A stretch of DNA of 64,000 bases from an uncultured Clostridia bacterium (GCA_958436475.1 CAUBKG010000001.1:28285-92284); one strand, 5' to 3'; numbered from the stretch's first letter, positions 1 to 9,139 are shown. Numbers and translations: made by a program. Notes: generated by a model not told the origin, from the letters alone.

Positions 1-2037
1 GATTTGGAAAAGGCCGAGCTTGGCCGTGTTATCCACGTGAGTGCCTCCGCACAGCTCCATGGAAACGCCCGGCACGCCGACTACGCGGACGACGTCTCCG
101 TACTTTTCCCCAAACAGGGCCATCGCCCCCCGTTTGCGCGCCTCTTCAATGGGCATCTCCTCGGTTTCCACCGGCAGTGCAGCAAGGATATTTTTATTGA
201 CCTCCGCTTCGATTGCGCGGAGTTCGTCCTCCGCCAGCGCGGAGAAATGCGTAAAATCGAAACGCATGCGTTCGGCGGTGACGAGCTGCCCCGCCTGCTC
301 CACATGGGTGCCGAGCGTTTTACGCAGGGCCGCCTGCAGAAGATGCGCCGCCGTATGGTTGCGGCGGGCGGCATTTCGCCGGGAAACGTCGATTTTAGCA
401 GTAACATTTTCTCCCGCACGGAAAGCGCCGGAGACTACCGTTCCCGTGTGCAGGAATACGCCGGTGGGCGTTTTGGTGGTATCGGTTACTTCAAACACGG
501 CCCCGCCGCAGGAAATGATGCCTTTATCCCCCGCCTGTCCGCCGCTTTCCGCATAGAAGGGAGATTCCTCAAGCACCAGAACGGCCTGCGCGCCGGCAGA
601 CGCTCCCGAAGCCTCTTCCCCGCCGGTCAGAATTTGGAGGATCCGGGTTTCAGTCTCGTTTTCCGTATAGCCCGTAAACCGGGTGGCCGGGCAATCCTTC
701 AGCGCGTTGCCGCCGCCCGCCCAGGCTTCTTTCGCCGCGCTCTCGCGGGAATTGCGCGCGCGCTCTTTTTGCTCCCGCATCAGACGTTCAAAGGTATCTT
801 CATCAATCGAAATACCCTTTTCGTCCAGAATCTCGCGGGTCAGGTCGATGGGAAATCCATACGTATCATAAAGCTTGAAGGCATTTTCGCCGGAAAGCTG
901 GGTCATGCCATCTTCCATCATGTCGGAAAGGAGGCTGAGGCCCTTATCGATCGTTTTCTCAAAGTTTTCTTCTTCGGTGGTGAGCAGCTTTTTAATAAAA
1001 TCTTTCTTCGAAACCAGCTCTGGATAGGCACTTTTGTTTTCCTCGATAACCGTATCGCACACTTCCGAAAGGAACGGACGGTGGATGCCGAGCAGGCGGC
1101 CGTGCCGTGCGGCGCGGCGGAGCAGGCGGCGGAGCACATAGCCCCTTCCCTCGTTGGAGGGCATTACCCCATCTGCAATCATGAAGGTGGTGCTGCGGAT
1201 ATGGTCGGTGATGACGCGCAGGGAAACGTCTGTTTTTTCGTCTTTCCCATAGGTAACGCCTGCAATGCGGGAGATATGCTTCATGATGTTCTGAACCGTA
1301 TCCACTTCAAACAGGTTGTTTACCCCCTGCATGATGCAGGCGAGGCGCTCGAGGCCCATGCCGGTATCAATGTTCGGATGGTCGAGGGGGGTATAGTTGT
1401 TTTTTCCGTCGTTTTCAAACTGGGTGAACACGAGATTCCAGAATTCCACGAACCGGTCGCAGTCGCACCCCACGGCGCAGTCCGGCTTGCCGCAGCCGTG
1501 CTCCGGGCCGCGGTCGAAATAAAGCTCCGAGCAGGGGCCGCAGGGCCCCATGCCGTGCTCCCAGAAATTATCTTCCTTTCCGAGGCGGACGATATGGTCG
1601 GCCTTTACGCCTACCTCTTTCGTCCAGATTGCAAAGGCTTCGTCGTCGTCCTGATAAATGGAAACCCAGATGTTGTCTACCGGCAGCTCCAGCACCTTCG
1701 TGCAGAATTCCCACGCCCACGCGGTTGCCTCGTGCTTGAAATAATCGCCGAACGAGAAGTTGCCGAGCATTTCAAAATAGGTGCCGTGGCGCGCTGTTTT
1801 GCCCACGCGCTCGATATCGGGCGTGCGGATGCATTTCTGGCAGGTGGTCACCCGCTTGCGGGGCGGCGTGATCTCCCCGGTGAAATATTTTTTCATCGGC
1901 GCCATGCCGGAATTGATGAGCAGGAGGCTGTTATCGTTCTGCGGGATGAGCGGGAAGCTCGGCAGGCGAAGGTGCCCCTTGGATTCAAAAAAGCTCAGGT
2001 ATTTTTCGCGAAGTTCGTTGAGGCCTGTCCATTTCAT
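1..2037 (-). CDS. alaS: Alanyl-tRNA synthetase, 3' end outside window
   Basis: Charges tRNA-Ala with alanine in the cytoplasm. The 679 visible residues start with the class II catalytic core typical of AlaRS. They run through the editing domain to the CGGTHV metal-site motif about 18 residues before the window edge, so roughly the last fifth (rest of editing domain and C-Ala) is missing. The ATG is preceded by GAAGGAG (2048-2054) at a 10-base gap. A T-box leader and its own promoter lie directly upstream, so the gene is probably controlled by uncharged tRNA-Ala. A 708-codon open frame on the opposite strand is a codon-bias shadow. Confidence 0.97.
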   Translation of the reverse strand, partial: MKWTGLNELREKYLSFFESKGHLRLPSFPLIPQNDNSLLLINSGMAPMKKYFTGEITPPRKRVTTCQKCIRTPDIERVGKTARHGTYFEMLGNFSFGDYFKHEATAWAWEFCTKVLELPVDNIWVSIYQDDDEAFAIWTKEVGVKADHIVRLGKEDNFWEHGMGPCGPCSELYFDRGPEHGCGKPDCAVGCDCDRFVEFWNLVFTQFENDGKNNYTPLDHPNIDTGMGLERLACIMQGVNNLFEVDTVQNIMKHISRIAGVTYGKDEKTDVSLRVITDHIRSTTFMIADGVMPSNEGRGYVLRRLLRRAARHGRLLGIHRPFLSEVCDTVIEENKSAYPELVSKKDFIKKLLTTEEENFEKTIDKGLSLLSDMMEDGMTQLSGENAFKLYDTYGFPIDLTREILDEKGISIDEDTFERLMREQKERARNSRESAAKEAWAGGGNALKDCPATRFTGYTENETETRILQILTGGEEASGASAGAQAVLVLEESPFYAESGGQAGDKGIISCGGAVFEVTDTTKTPTGVFLHTGTVVSGAFRAGENVTAKIDVSRRNAARRNHTAAHLLQAALRKTLGTHVEQAGQLVTAERMRFDFTHFSALAEDELRAIEAEVNKNILAALPVETEEMPIEEARKRGAMALFGEKYGDVVRVVGVPGVSMELCGGTHVDNTAKLGLFQI

Positions 2038-2308
2038 ACACAGATTTCTCCTTCAAAAAAGATAAAAATGCCTCCGCCTCCAAAACTATGGGACGAAAGC
2101 ATTCCGCGGTACCACCCAAATTGCACATGACGTGCCACTTTAAGCCCTTTAACGCAGGGATACGCCGCCGCTCCTCACGGCAGAGCTGCAGGATGGCCCT
2201 CCTTACCCGTTTCGGCGGCCGCCTCGCAGCAGACCGGCAGCCCTCTCTGGCGCCGCTGGAAAAGGATTTGCCCTGCAATTGCTTTTTGCAGTTTAAAAAC
2301 CAAAAGTT
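2038..2308 (-). promoter_or_regulatory. T-box riboswitch leader of alaS
   Basis: On the minus strand the leader contains GGGTGGTACCGCGG (2104-2117), the invariant T-box antiterminator sequence. CGTCCC and a T-rich run follow, giving the alternative terminator. T-boxes bind the matching uncharged tRNA and allow readthrough. Position directly before alaS implies an alanine specifier; I did not resolve the specifier codon by eye. This accounts for the roughly 300-base gap between alaS and the upstream gene. Confidence 0.93.
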
Positions 2309-2314
2309 ATATTT

Positions 2315-2344
2315 ATTATAATCCATCTATGGGATAATTGTCAA
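2315..2344 (-). promoter_or_regulatory. Sigma-A type promoter for alaS
   Basis: Minus strand: TTGACA at 2339-2344 and TATAAT at 2315-2320 with an 18-base spacer. Both hexamers match consensus. It lies just past the stop codon of the upstream lyase gene, so alaS is transcribed on its own from about 2308. Confidence 0.85.
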
Positions 2345-2351
2345 CCGGTCC

Positions 2352-3611
2352 TTACACGCCGAGAAGGCCTTTTTCCAGCATGGACTGAGCCGCCAGCAGC
2401 ACGCCCATTTTTGCGCTGTAAAAATTGATGCCTCCCTGCATCCAGGCGGCATAGGGCGGGCGCAGGGGTGCATCCGCCGACAGCTCCACCGACGCGCCGA
2501 GCGTAAACGCCCCCGCCGCCATGATGACCTGGCTGTCGTACCCCGGCATGTCCCACGGCTCGGGGGTTACAAAGGAATCGACCGGCGCGCCCTTCTGCAT
2601 GCCTTGGCAGAAGGCGATCAGCGATTCCTCGTTTCCGAGCGTTACGGTCTGGATGATATCCGCGCGCGCCTCCCGGCAATTGGGGCTGACGGGAAAGCCG
2701 AACTGCTCAAAGAGAGCGGCGGCAAATGCAGCGGTTTTGAGCGCTTCGCCCGTGACCACAGGCGCACTGAAGATGCCCATATAAAGCTCACGGCTGTGCC
2801 CGAGCGTGCATCCAACTTCCCGGCCGGTGGCGGGGGTGGTGAGCCGGCAGGCGCACTGTTCCACATATTTATGTTTGCCCGCAATATACCCGCCGGTGGG
2901 CGCGATGCCGCCACCGGGATTTTTGATGAGGGATCCGATGATGACATCCGCTCCCGCCTCTGTGGGTTCCGCTTTTTCCACGAACTCGCCATAACAGTTA
3001 TCCACGACAAACAGGGTTTTGGGGGATATCCTTTTTACGATTTTTGCAATCTTCCCGAGCTCCGAAACGAACAGGGACGGACGGGTGTTATACCCGCGGG
3101 AACGCTGCGCATATACCATGCGCACCGGATTTTCAGACAGGTATTCTTCTATAGCGGCATAATCCACGTGCCCTTCTGCATCCAGCTCTATCTGGTCGTA
3201 TTGAATGCCGAATTCCCGCAGGGAACCGCTGGCGGGCTTTATGCCGATCACGCCGTGCAGCGTATCATACGGCGTACCGGTCACGCACAGCATGGTGTCT
3301 CCCGGGCGGAGCAGTCCGAAGAGGGCCACGGTAATGGCATGGGTGCCCGAAACGAAATTGTGGCGCACGAGTGCATCCTCCGCACCGGCAGCTTCGGCAA
3401 ACACGCGGTCCAGCGTATCCCTGCCGCGGTCGTCATATCCATAGCCGGTGGTGCCGGCAAAATGCGATTCGCTCACGCCGTTATGGATAAACGCCGCGAG
3501 CATTTTCTGCTGGTTATATTCCGTATTTTCTTCGATGCGTGCAAAGGCTTCCACGCAGGATTCCATCGCCGCGGCAGAGGCGGATTCGATCTTAGGGTCC
3601 AGATGAAACAT
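2352..3611 (-). CDS. Methionine gamma-lyase family PLP enzyme (YnbB/aluminium-resistance family)
   Basis: A 419-residue PLP-dependent enzyme of the Cys/Met-metabolism fold, in the subfamily usually named methionine gamma-lyase family or aluminium resistance protein. Seen: the N-terminal phrase FAGTTGYGYDDRGRDTLD typical of this subfamily, a VDNCYGEF segment for cofactor contact, and GSLIKNPGGG containing the probable PLP-binding lysine. Length is normal. The substrate has not been settled for this subfamily, so I make no reaction claim. It is the last gene of a minus-strand run that includes murD, two M42 peptidases and a GNAT protein. Confidence 0.88.
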   Translation of the reverse strand: MFHLDPKIESASAAAMESCVEAFARIEENTEYNQQKMLAAFIHNGVSESHFAGTTGYGYDDRGRDTLDRVFAEAAGAEDALVRHNFVSGTHAITVALFGLLRPGDTMLCVTGTPYDTLHGVIGIKPASGSLREFGIQYDQIELDAEGHVDYAAIEEYLSENPVRMVYAQRSRGYNTRPSLFVSELGKIAKIVKRISPKTLFVVDNCYGEFVEKAEPTEAGADVIIGSLIKNPGGGIAPTGGYIAGKHKYVEQCACRLTTPATGREVGCTLGHSRELYMGIFSAPVVTGEALKTAAFAAALFEQFGFPVSPNCREARADIIQTVTLGNEESLIAFCQGMQKGAPVDSFVTPEPWDMPGYDSQVIMAAGAFTLGASVELSADAPLRPPYAAWMQGGINFYSAKMGVLLAAQSMLEKGLLGV

Positions 3612-3647
3612 GAGTTTCCTCCCGAATATGTAAAAATCTAAAATGTT

Positions 3648-4367
3648 TTATGTAAGAACGGCCCAGGCTCCCACTTCCCGGAAGCCGAGCGGCAGATAAA
3701 AGGGCAGCAGTTTTCGTTCGCAGAAAAGAAAGATGGTTTCTCCCGATTCGCATATCCGTTTCATCAGCCGGGATGCACCTCCCCGGCCCCGGCAGGCTGG
3801 CACCGTTGCGGCACCGGATAAAATCGCCCCTTCCGCGGTACAGACGGTCAGCAGCGCGCAGGAGGTTTGTTCTTTGGAAAGGAAGGCGCGCGCCGCGCCG
3901 TGGCGGATGCGGTGAGACATGTCCACATACCAGTCCTCAAAGGGCGGCAGATGGGGGAACTCCTCCCTGCACGCGGACAGTACACGGTAAACTTCAGACA
4001 GCGGCGGATTTTCTCCCGAAAAGCCCAGCCCGCCTCCCGGATGGCACAGAACGGCCCCCTCATCGAGAGCTTTTTTATGAAAAGCCCCGGCAAGCTCACT
4101 TCGCACAAAGAGATACCGGCCCATCATCCGGCAAAAAACGCCGAGTTCATGAAAATCGGCGTTTTCTTCCGCTTCCAGCGTGACGGTATCTCCTATGCGG
4201 GAAAGTACGGCGGTCACTTTTTCGCCGCGGGTCTGCACCCAAACGGGCAGAAAATCCTGCCGGAGGCCATAGGCCGAAACCTCTCCCCATATCTTGAGGC
4301 CGAAGGGAGACCGCTTTGCCAGCCGCTGAAGATAAGGCAGATCCGCTTCCTTTGCCTGCTTAATCAT
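3648..4367 (-). CDS. GNAT-like acetyltransferase family protein
   Basis: About 239 residues. The C-terminal half carries ATVPACRGRGGASRLMKRI, matching the acetyl-CoA-binding motif A (R/Q-x-x-G-x-G/A) of GNAT enzymes, and ends with the common YLPLGF segment. The N-terminal half is not recognised. I prefer the ATG at 4367: it overlaps the upstream peptidase stop by eight bases (ATGATTAA), the same junction seen elsewhere in this window. An ATG at 4382 is the alternative. Substrate unknown. Confidence 0.75.
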   Translation of the reverse strand: MIKQAKEADLPYLQRLAKRSPFGLKIWGEVSAYGLRQDFLPVWVQTRGEKVTAVLSRIGDTVTLEAEENADFHELGVFCRMMGRYLFVRSELAGAFHKKALDEGAVLCHPGGGLGFSGENPPLSEVYRVLSACREEFPHLPPFEDWYVDMSHRIRHGAARAFLSKEQTSCALLTVCTAEGAILSGAATVPACRGRGGASRLMKRICESGETIFLFCERKLLPFYLPLGFREVGAWAVLT

Positions 4368-5379
4368 GGGAAAGCACTTCATTAGCCGCCGCTATGGTGA
4401 GGCTTTCCATCGCAAACAGGTCCTCTTTTGCAATTACGCATACAGCGGAATGCAGATAGCGGCAGGGCATGGAAATGGCGGCTGTGCGCACACCCTCGCG
4501 CGATTTGTGGATTTCTCCCGCATCGTTTCCACCCGATGTGGCGGCCTTGGGCTGGCAGGGGATGCTTTTGCGGCCTGCCACACGGAAAAGGTCTTCATAT
4601 AGGCCCCGGTCGTATACCGTCCGCCCGTCCATAAAGGAAATGGCGGGGCCGCACCGAAGGCGGCACACCTGCTTTTGTTCGGGGACGCCCGGCAGGTCGG
4701 CCGCGGTGGTCGCTTCCAGAACGAAAGCGATATCCGGCGCCGCTCCAAAGGCGGCAGCCGCCGCTCCGCGGCAGCCGACCTCCTCCTGCACGGTAAAGGC
4801 GGCGGTGAAATCATATTCTATTTTGCCGGAGCGGATGATATCCAGCAGCACGGCGCAGCCGGCTTTATCGTCCAATGCGCGGGCCTTGATGCAGCCGTCG
4901 CCGAATTCCAAAAATCCGCTTTCAAACACGGCTGTGTCCCCGAGGGAAACCAGCTTTTCCGCATTCTTCTTGTTTTTTGCCCCGATATCGATGACGAGGG
5001 AATCGGTTCTTGGATATTCCTTTCGTTCCTCCGGGCTCTTCAAGTGAATGGGTTTGCAGCCGATGACCCCTGTGAGTGGGCCGAGCTGCACCCGCCGCCC
5101 TACGATGGCTTCCGGCAGGATGCCTCCCACACAGGTAAAGGTGAGGTACCCTTCTTCTGTGGTCCCGGTCACGATAAAACCGACCTCATCCATATGTGCG
5201 GCGAGCATCAGCCTGCAGGCGGGAGCCTTTTTTCCCTTCACGGAAACAAGCAGATTGCCCATGCGGTCTATTGTATAAGGCATGCCCTCCGGCAGGCGGG
5301 AAAGGATATATTCCCGCATTTCTTCCTCACTGCCGGAAGGTGATGGGATCGAGCACATTTCTTTTAACATTTTAAGCAC
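4360..5379 (-). CDS. M42 family metallo-aminopeptidase (copy 1)
   Basis: About 339 residues, a dinuclear-metal aminopeptidase of the M42 (FrvX/CelM) family. The expected ligand regions are present: AAHMDEVGF, LDDKAGCA, QEEVGCRG and a C-terminal RYLHS histidine. I place the start at GTG 5379. GGAGGGG sits six bases upstream, the GTG overlaps the stop of copy 2 by eight bases (GTGCTTAA), and the length then matches copy 2. An ATG at 5394 or 5412 would give a longer N-terminus. The tandem pair probably acts on oligopeptides as related complexes; this is inferred from the family. Confidence 0.88.
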   Translation of the reverse strand: MLKMLKEMCSIPSPSGSEEEMREYILSRLPEGMPYTIDRMGNLLVSVKGKKAPACRLMLAAHMDEVGFIVTGTTEEGYLTFTCVGGILPEAIVGRRVQLGPLTGVIGCKPIHLKSPEERKEYPRTDSLVIDIGAKNKKNAEKLVSLGDTAVFESGFLEFGDGCIKARALDDKAGCAVLLDIIRSGKIEYDFTAAFTVQEEVGCRGAAAAAFGAAPDIAFVLEATTAADLPGVPEQKQVCRLRCGPAISFMDGRTVYDRGLYEDLFRVAGRKSIPCQPKAATSGGNDAGEIHKSREGVRTAAISMPCRYLHSAVCVIAKEDLFAMESLTIAAANEVLSHD

Positions 5380-6388
5380 AGCATTCCCCTCCATTCCGGA
5401 TATAGGAAGCAATCAGCTCCGCGGTTTTTTCCACATCCCCCAGATGGATGATTTCAGCCGGGGTATGCATGTTGCGCAGCGGGATGGAAAGCATAGCGGT
5501 TCTGACGCCTTCGCGCGAGTTGGAGATCACGTCCGCATTGGTGCCGCATTCGCCGCCCATCACTTCGAGCTGATGGGGAATGCCGTCCTTTTGGGCGAGC
5601 CTTTGAAGCGCCTTGGTCATATCCCGGTCGAGAATCGGGGAAATCCCGATCATGGGGCCCTCTCCCAGCACGCCGCATTTGGTTTTGGGTGTGTCCGGCG
5701 AATCGCCGAAGCTCACATCCACGCAGATGCATGCTTCCGGCTTCAGGCCGAAGGCGGCGGTAACCGCTCCCCGGCAGCCAAGCTCTTCCCCGCTGCTGAG
5801 AAGAATCGCCACGGTAAAGGGAAGCTTTTCTCCCGCAAGACTTTCCGCGGCCAGCAGAAGAGAAGCCACCCCCGCGCGGTTATCGAGCGCCGGCGCGGTG
5901 AACCGGCTGTTTTTCATTTTTCTGCCCGGCAGGGCAAAGGAAATAAAATCGCCCTCTGAAATAAGTGCCTTGGCCTGCTTCTCAGAAAGGCCGGTATCCA
6001 CTATAAAATCGCCGATATCCGGTACCTTTTTATCATCGGATGCGAGATGGGGCGGCTGAATCGCCACTACGCCCCGCAGGGGCTCTTTTCCCCATATCAT
6101 GACCTCCTGGCCCGATATGACCGAAAGGTCTGCCCCGCCGGACTTTGCCACGCGCAGGAAGCCCTTTTCATCGATATGGGTCACCACGAACCCGACCTGG
6201 TCGATGTGGGCGTCTAAGAGCAGGGTATGGTCCGAAGCGCCGGGAAGGAGAGCAATGATGTTCCCGGAAACGTCCCGTTTGACCGTCCCCCGCATGGAAA
6301 GAAACGAATATGCGAAATCCTCAGCGAAAAAACGCGTTTTGCACGAATCTTGAAATGAGAGCGATTCCAGCAGCTTTGCCGTATTCAT
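5372..6388 (-). CDS. M42 family metallo-aminopeptidase (copy 2)
   Basis: 338 residues, paralogous to the gene downstream. Seen: DAHIDQVGF, LDNRAGVA, GEELGCRG and RNMHTP, which match the metal-binding and catalytic positions of M42 enzymes, so both copies look active. It lies 15 bases after murD and is translationally coupled to copy 1 through an eight-base overlap. M42 enzymes assemble as tetrahedral dodecamers, and some archaeal paralogues co-assemble; whether these two do is unknown. Confidence 0.9.
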   Translation of the reverse strand: MNTAKLLESLSFQDSCKTRFFAEDFAYSFLSMRGTVKRDVSGNIIALLPGASDHTLLLDAHIDQVGFVVTHIDEKGFLRVAKSGGADLSVISGQEVMIWGKEPLRGVVAIQPPHLASDDKKVPDIGDFIVDTGLSEKQAKALISEGDFISFALPGRKMKNSRFTAPALDNRAGVASLLLAAESLAGEKLPFTVAILLSSGEELGCRGAVTAAFGLKPEACICVDVSFGDSPDTPKTKCGVLGEGPMIGISPILDRDMTKALQRLAQKDGIPHQLEVMGGECGTNADVISNSREGVRTAMLSIPLRNMHTPAEIIHLGDVEKTAELIASYIRNGGECCA

Positions 6389-6403
6389 ATGATCTGCTCC
6401 TTT

Positions 6404-7798
6404 TTATGAAAGGGAATTTACGATTTCCTTATAATGCCTGCCGCGCGCTTCGAAGTTCGGGTAGCGGTCGAAGCTGGCGCACGCGGGGCTGAGGGACACA
6501 ACGTCGCCGCCTCCCGCGCTTTCCCTCGCCTTTTGAACGGCCTCCTCCATCGTTTCCGCGTGGAGGATCGTTAAGGCTTCCGGCGTATAATCCGGGCTTT
6601 TTCGGATGGTCTCTTCTATTTTCTGCGCGGTGTCTCCGGTGAGAACCAGTACCTTGACCCGTTCGAGGAGCACCGGGACCAGCGGTTCAAAGGGGATGTG
6701 CTTATCATACCCGCCCGCGATGATAATCATCTTCTGACGGAAGGAACGCAGGCCTGCAATGGTCCTCGTGGGGCTGGTGGCGATGGAATCGTTATAATAT
6801 TTGACCCCATCCAGCTCGCGGACGAATTCGATGCGGTGCTCTACCCCGCCGAACTCCCTCGCAACTTTTATAATTGTTTCGGAGGAAACATATCCCCACA
6901 CTGCGCTGATGGCGGCGAGATAATTTTCCACGTTGTGCGTGCCGGGAATTCGGATCGTTTCCTGCGGCATGATTTCGCTGGTGCGTCCGTTTTCGTTATA
7001 GCAGATGATTCCCTGCGCATTCAGATAAGCACCGTTTTCGGGCGCCTGCTTCCGGCTGAAGAAAACGGCCTGGCCGCGCACCTCTTCCAAAAAAGCGGCG
7101 GTGATATCGTTATCCAGATTGAGCACGGTGCGGGAAAAAGCGTTCTGGTGCAGGAAAATATTTTTCTTTGCATCGATATATTCCTGCATATCCTTATGCA
7201 TATCGAGGTGGTTGGGAGCGACATTGGTAACTACGGCGACCTTCGGGCTTTTCCGCATGGAAATGAGCTGAAAGCTGGAAAGCTCCACCACGGCAAAATC
7301 CTCCGGCCTGATTTTTTCGATCTCCGGCAGGAGCGCGCGGCCGATGTTGCCGCCGAGATGCACGGTTTTCCCTTCCGCGCGGAGCATTTCTGCGATTACG
7401 GAGGTGGTGGTGGTTTTGCCGTCCGACCCTGTTACGGCAATAACGGGCGCCGGGCAAAGGTCAAAAAACAGCTCCATTTCGGAGGTGACGGCAACGCCCA
7501 TCCGGCGTGCCTCCTCCAGCTCCGGCAGGTGGTATTTCATGCCGGGCGTGCGCAGAATAAAATCAAAATCCGTGAGGTTTTCAAGATAACGCTCTCCCAG
7601 CCGAAAGGCGACACCCTTGCCGGAAAGCTCCTCATAGGCGTCTTTCAGCGCATCCTTTTCCCTGCGGTCGAGCACGGTGACCTTCGCTCCCTTTTCCGCC
7701 AGAATTCCCGCGAGACGGCGATGGCTCACTCCCACGCCGACCAGAGCCGCCCTTTTTCCTTTTATCTCATCAAAAAAGCTTTTTACCCTACTATCCAT
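6404..7798 (-). CDS. murD: UDP-N-acetylmuramoyl-L-alanine--D-glutamate ligase
   Basis: Cytoplasmic Mur ligase adding D-glutamate to UDP-MurNAc-L-Ala in peptidoglycan synthesis. 464 residues with N-terminal Rossmann-like GVGVSHRRLA, the ATP loop TGSDGKTTTTS, HLGGNIG, ELSSFQL and NVAPNHLD in the expected order. The open frame continues upstream through rnpB, but the real start is the ATG at 7798: AGGAGG (7811-7816) precedes it, a good minus-strand promoter lies at 7845-7873, and the N-terminus then matches MurD. It leads the operon of peptidases downstream. Confidence 0.96.
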   Translation of the reverse strand: MDSRVKSFFDEIKGKRAALVGVGVSHRRLAGILAEKGAKVTVLDRREKDALKDAYEELSGKGVAFRLGERYLENLTDFDFILRTPGMKYHLPELEEARRMGVAVTSEMELFFDLCPAPVIAVTGSDGKTTTTSVIAEMLRAEGKTVHLGGNIGRALLPEIEKIRPEDFAVVELSSFQLISMRKSPKVAVVTNVAPNHLDMHKDMQEYIDAKKNIFLHQNAFSRTVLNLDNDITAAFLEEVRGQAVFFSRKQAPENGAYLNAQGIICYNENGRTSEIMPQETIRIPGTHNVENYLAAISAVWGYVSSETIIKVAREFGGVEHRIEFVRELDGVKYYNDSIATSPTRTIAGLRSFRQKMIIIAGGYDKHIPFEPLVPVLLERVKVLVLTGDTAQKIEETIRKSPDYTPEALTILHAETMEEAVQKARESAGGGDVVSLSPACASFDRYPNFEARGRHYKEIVNSLS

Positions 7799-7844
7799 AC
7801 GTTGGAAAAGCCTCCTATCGTTTAATGTGCATTCACAAATAATT

Positions 7845-7873
7845 ATTATACGTTTCCCGCCGGAAAATAGCAA
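7845..7873 (-). promoter_or_regulatory. Promoter for murD
   Basis: Minus strand: TTGCTA (7868-7873), 17-base spacer, TATAAT (7845-7850). It is divergent from and about 13 bases from the rnpB promoter. Confidence 0.7.
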
Positions 7874-7885
7874 ATTTTTTTCCAT

Positions 7886-7914
7886 TTGACGCCCCGCCGA
7901 AAATACGTTAAAAT
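7886..7914 (+). promoter_or_regulatory. Promoter for rnpB
   Basis: TTGACG (7886-7891), 17-base spacer, TAAAAT (7909-7914). Predicted initiation at about 7920 coincides with the expected 5' end of the RNase P RNA. Confidence 0.8.
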
Positions 7915-7919
7915 ATGAG

Positions 7920-8255
7920 TGAGCAGACCGGGCAATCGCGCGCGGGTTTCCGTGTGAGGAAAGTCCGAGCTCCGCAGGGCGAGGATAACGGCTAACGGCC
8001 GCCGAGGGCGACCTCAGGGAAAGTGCAACAGAGATATACCGCCGGCATTTTGCCGGTAAGGGTGGAAAGGCGAGGTAAGAGCTCACCAGCGTGCGGGAGA
8101 CCGCATGGCTCTGCAAACCCTATCCGGAGCAACACCGACCGAAGGCGATACGTCTGCCCGACGTGCCTTTAACAGGTGGCTGGAGCTGCGCGGCAACGCG
8201 CAGCCAAGATAGATGATTGTCTATAACAGAACTCGGCTTACAGGTCTGGTCATTT
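7920..8255 (+). ncRNA. rnpB: RNase P RNA
   Basis: Catalytic RNA of RNase P, which trims tRNA 5' leaders. Seen in order: GAGGAAAGTCCGAGCTCC, AAAGTGCAACAGAGATATACC, GTAAGAGCTCACCAG, GCAAACCC, and the 3' CGGCTTACAG, all conserved bacterial RNase P core segments. It is about 336 nt, bounded by a strong promoter and an intrinsic terminator. Ends are approximate to a few bases. Confidence 0.95.
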
Positions 8256-8259
8256 TGCA

Positions 8260-8307
8260 AGAAAAACGTGTTTTAGCGCAAGCCGCCGAAACACGTTTTT
8301 CTTTTTT
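8260..8307 (+). terminator. Terminator of rnpB
   Basis: Near-perfect stem GAAAAACGTGTTT / AAACACGTTTTTC (8261-8301) followed by six T (8302-8307). Confidence 0.9.
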
Positions 8308-8322
8308 GCAGCTCTGTTTTTC

Positions 8323-8392
8323 GTCAGAAAAAATCCCGGCGGAGAAAAAGCGCCCTGCGGCGGGCCTCGATTTTCTCACAGCCGGGATCAAA
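8323..8392 (-). terminator. Terminator after the VTC-domain gene
   Basis: On the minus strand ATCCCGGC and GCCGGGAT pair across about 48 bases containing an inner GC-rich hairpin, followed by TTTTTTC. Confidence 0.7.
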
Positions 8393-8404
8393 AAATCTTC
8401 TGTT

Positions 8405-9091
8405 TTATCTGCCGGCTGCGGCGCGGCAGAGCACATATTTGGAATTGGCCTGCGCCTCGCGGCAGCCAAGCTGGATGAGCTCGCGGATATGATCGGGCAG
8501 AAAGCCGTCGTACTTGACTTCCATGATGAGGACGCCCTGCGGAAACACTGCCACACGCGGCTGTTTTGCATCGAACAGGCCGGTTTTCGATACGGGCGCC
8601 ATCAGGTTTTTATCGAAGGTGACGCGCACATTGCCCGCGTAGCTGATGAACGCCTCGCGGTCGTAGTCTACGAGCTGGGTGGGCAGAAGGCGTTTTATAT
8701 TGCAGTCTGCAATGAACTTCTGGAGCAGGGGTTCTTCCCTGCCGTACAGCACGGTATGGTCCCCCGCGAGCAGCGCCTCGCATTCCCGGCGCGTGAGCGG
8801 AGCCGAAAGCTTTCGCACCGCGTTCCCGTGCTTCTGCTTACATTCGAATTTGATGACGTCCGGTGAGTTGTTATAGATGCGGATGCGGTATTTTTCCCGT
8901 TCCTCCACGCCGTCTATTTTATCGGTCAGCGCGGAGTCCTTGATATCGTCAAAATACAGGCTGCGGATGAAATAGTCCTCTCCCGGCGTGTTTTTATCCT
9001 TCTGAAGCACGCCGTTCAGGCGGCTGCGAATTACGAGATGGTCCTGTTCGTTGATGAGATATTTGTATTCATGGCGGAATCCTTCTGGCAT
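8405..9091 (-). CDS. VTC-domain protein, possible polyphosphate polymerase
   Basis: 228 residues forming a tunnel-type triphosphate enzyme domain (VTC family). Seen: N-terminal HEYKYLI, basic strands such as KYRIRIY and KFECKQKHGNAVRK, VRVTFDKN and the acidic IMEVKYDG near the C-terminus. In yeast VTC4 and some bacterial relatives this fold makes polyphosphate from ATP; relatives also hydrolyse inorganic triphosphate. No membrane partner of the DUF4956 type is adjacent here. Cytoplasmic by sequence, with no signal or TM segment. Activity is inferred from fold only. Confidence 0.85.
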   Translation of the reverse strand: MPEGFRHEYKYLINEQDHLVIRSRLNGVLQKDKNTPGEDYFIRSLYFDDIKDSALTDKIDGVEEREKYRIRIYNNSPDVIKFECKQKHGNAVRKLSAPLTRRECEALLAGDHTVLYGREEPLLQKFIADCNIKRLLPTQLVDYDREAFISYAGNVRVTFDKNLMAPVSKTGLFDAKQPRVAVFPQGVLIMEVKYDGFLPDHIRELIQLGCREAQANSKYVLCRAAAGR

Positions 9092-9139
9092 TTTCAGTCA
9101 CTTCCCGTATCAAAAACGCTTTTGCCGTGTAATGCTTTC

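Noticed and set aside
4..2130. 708-codon plus-strand open frame
   Set aside because: Exact antisense of alaS and its T-box; the minus strand encodes a clear AlaRS with motifs, ribosome site and promoter. The open frame results from GC-biased codons.
7799..8116. N-terminal extension of murD
   Set aside because: Overlaps rnpB on the other strand and the murD promoter and ribosome site; the MurD family start is at 7798.
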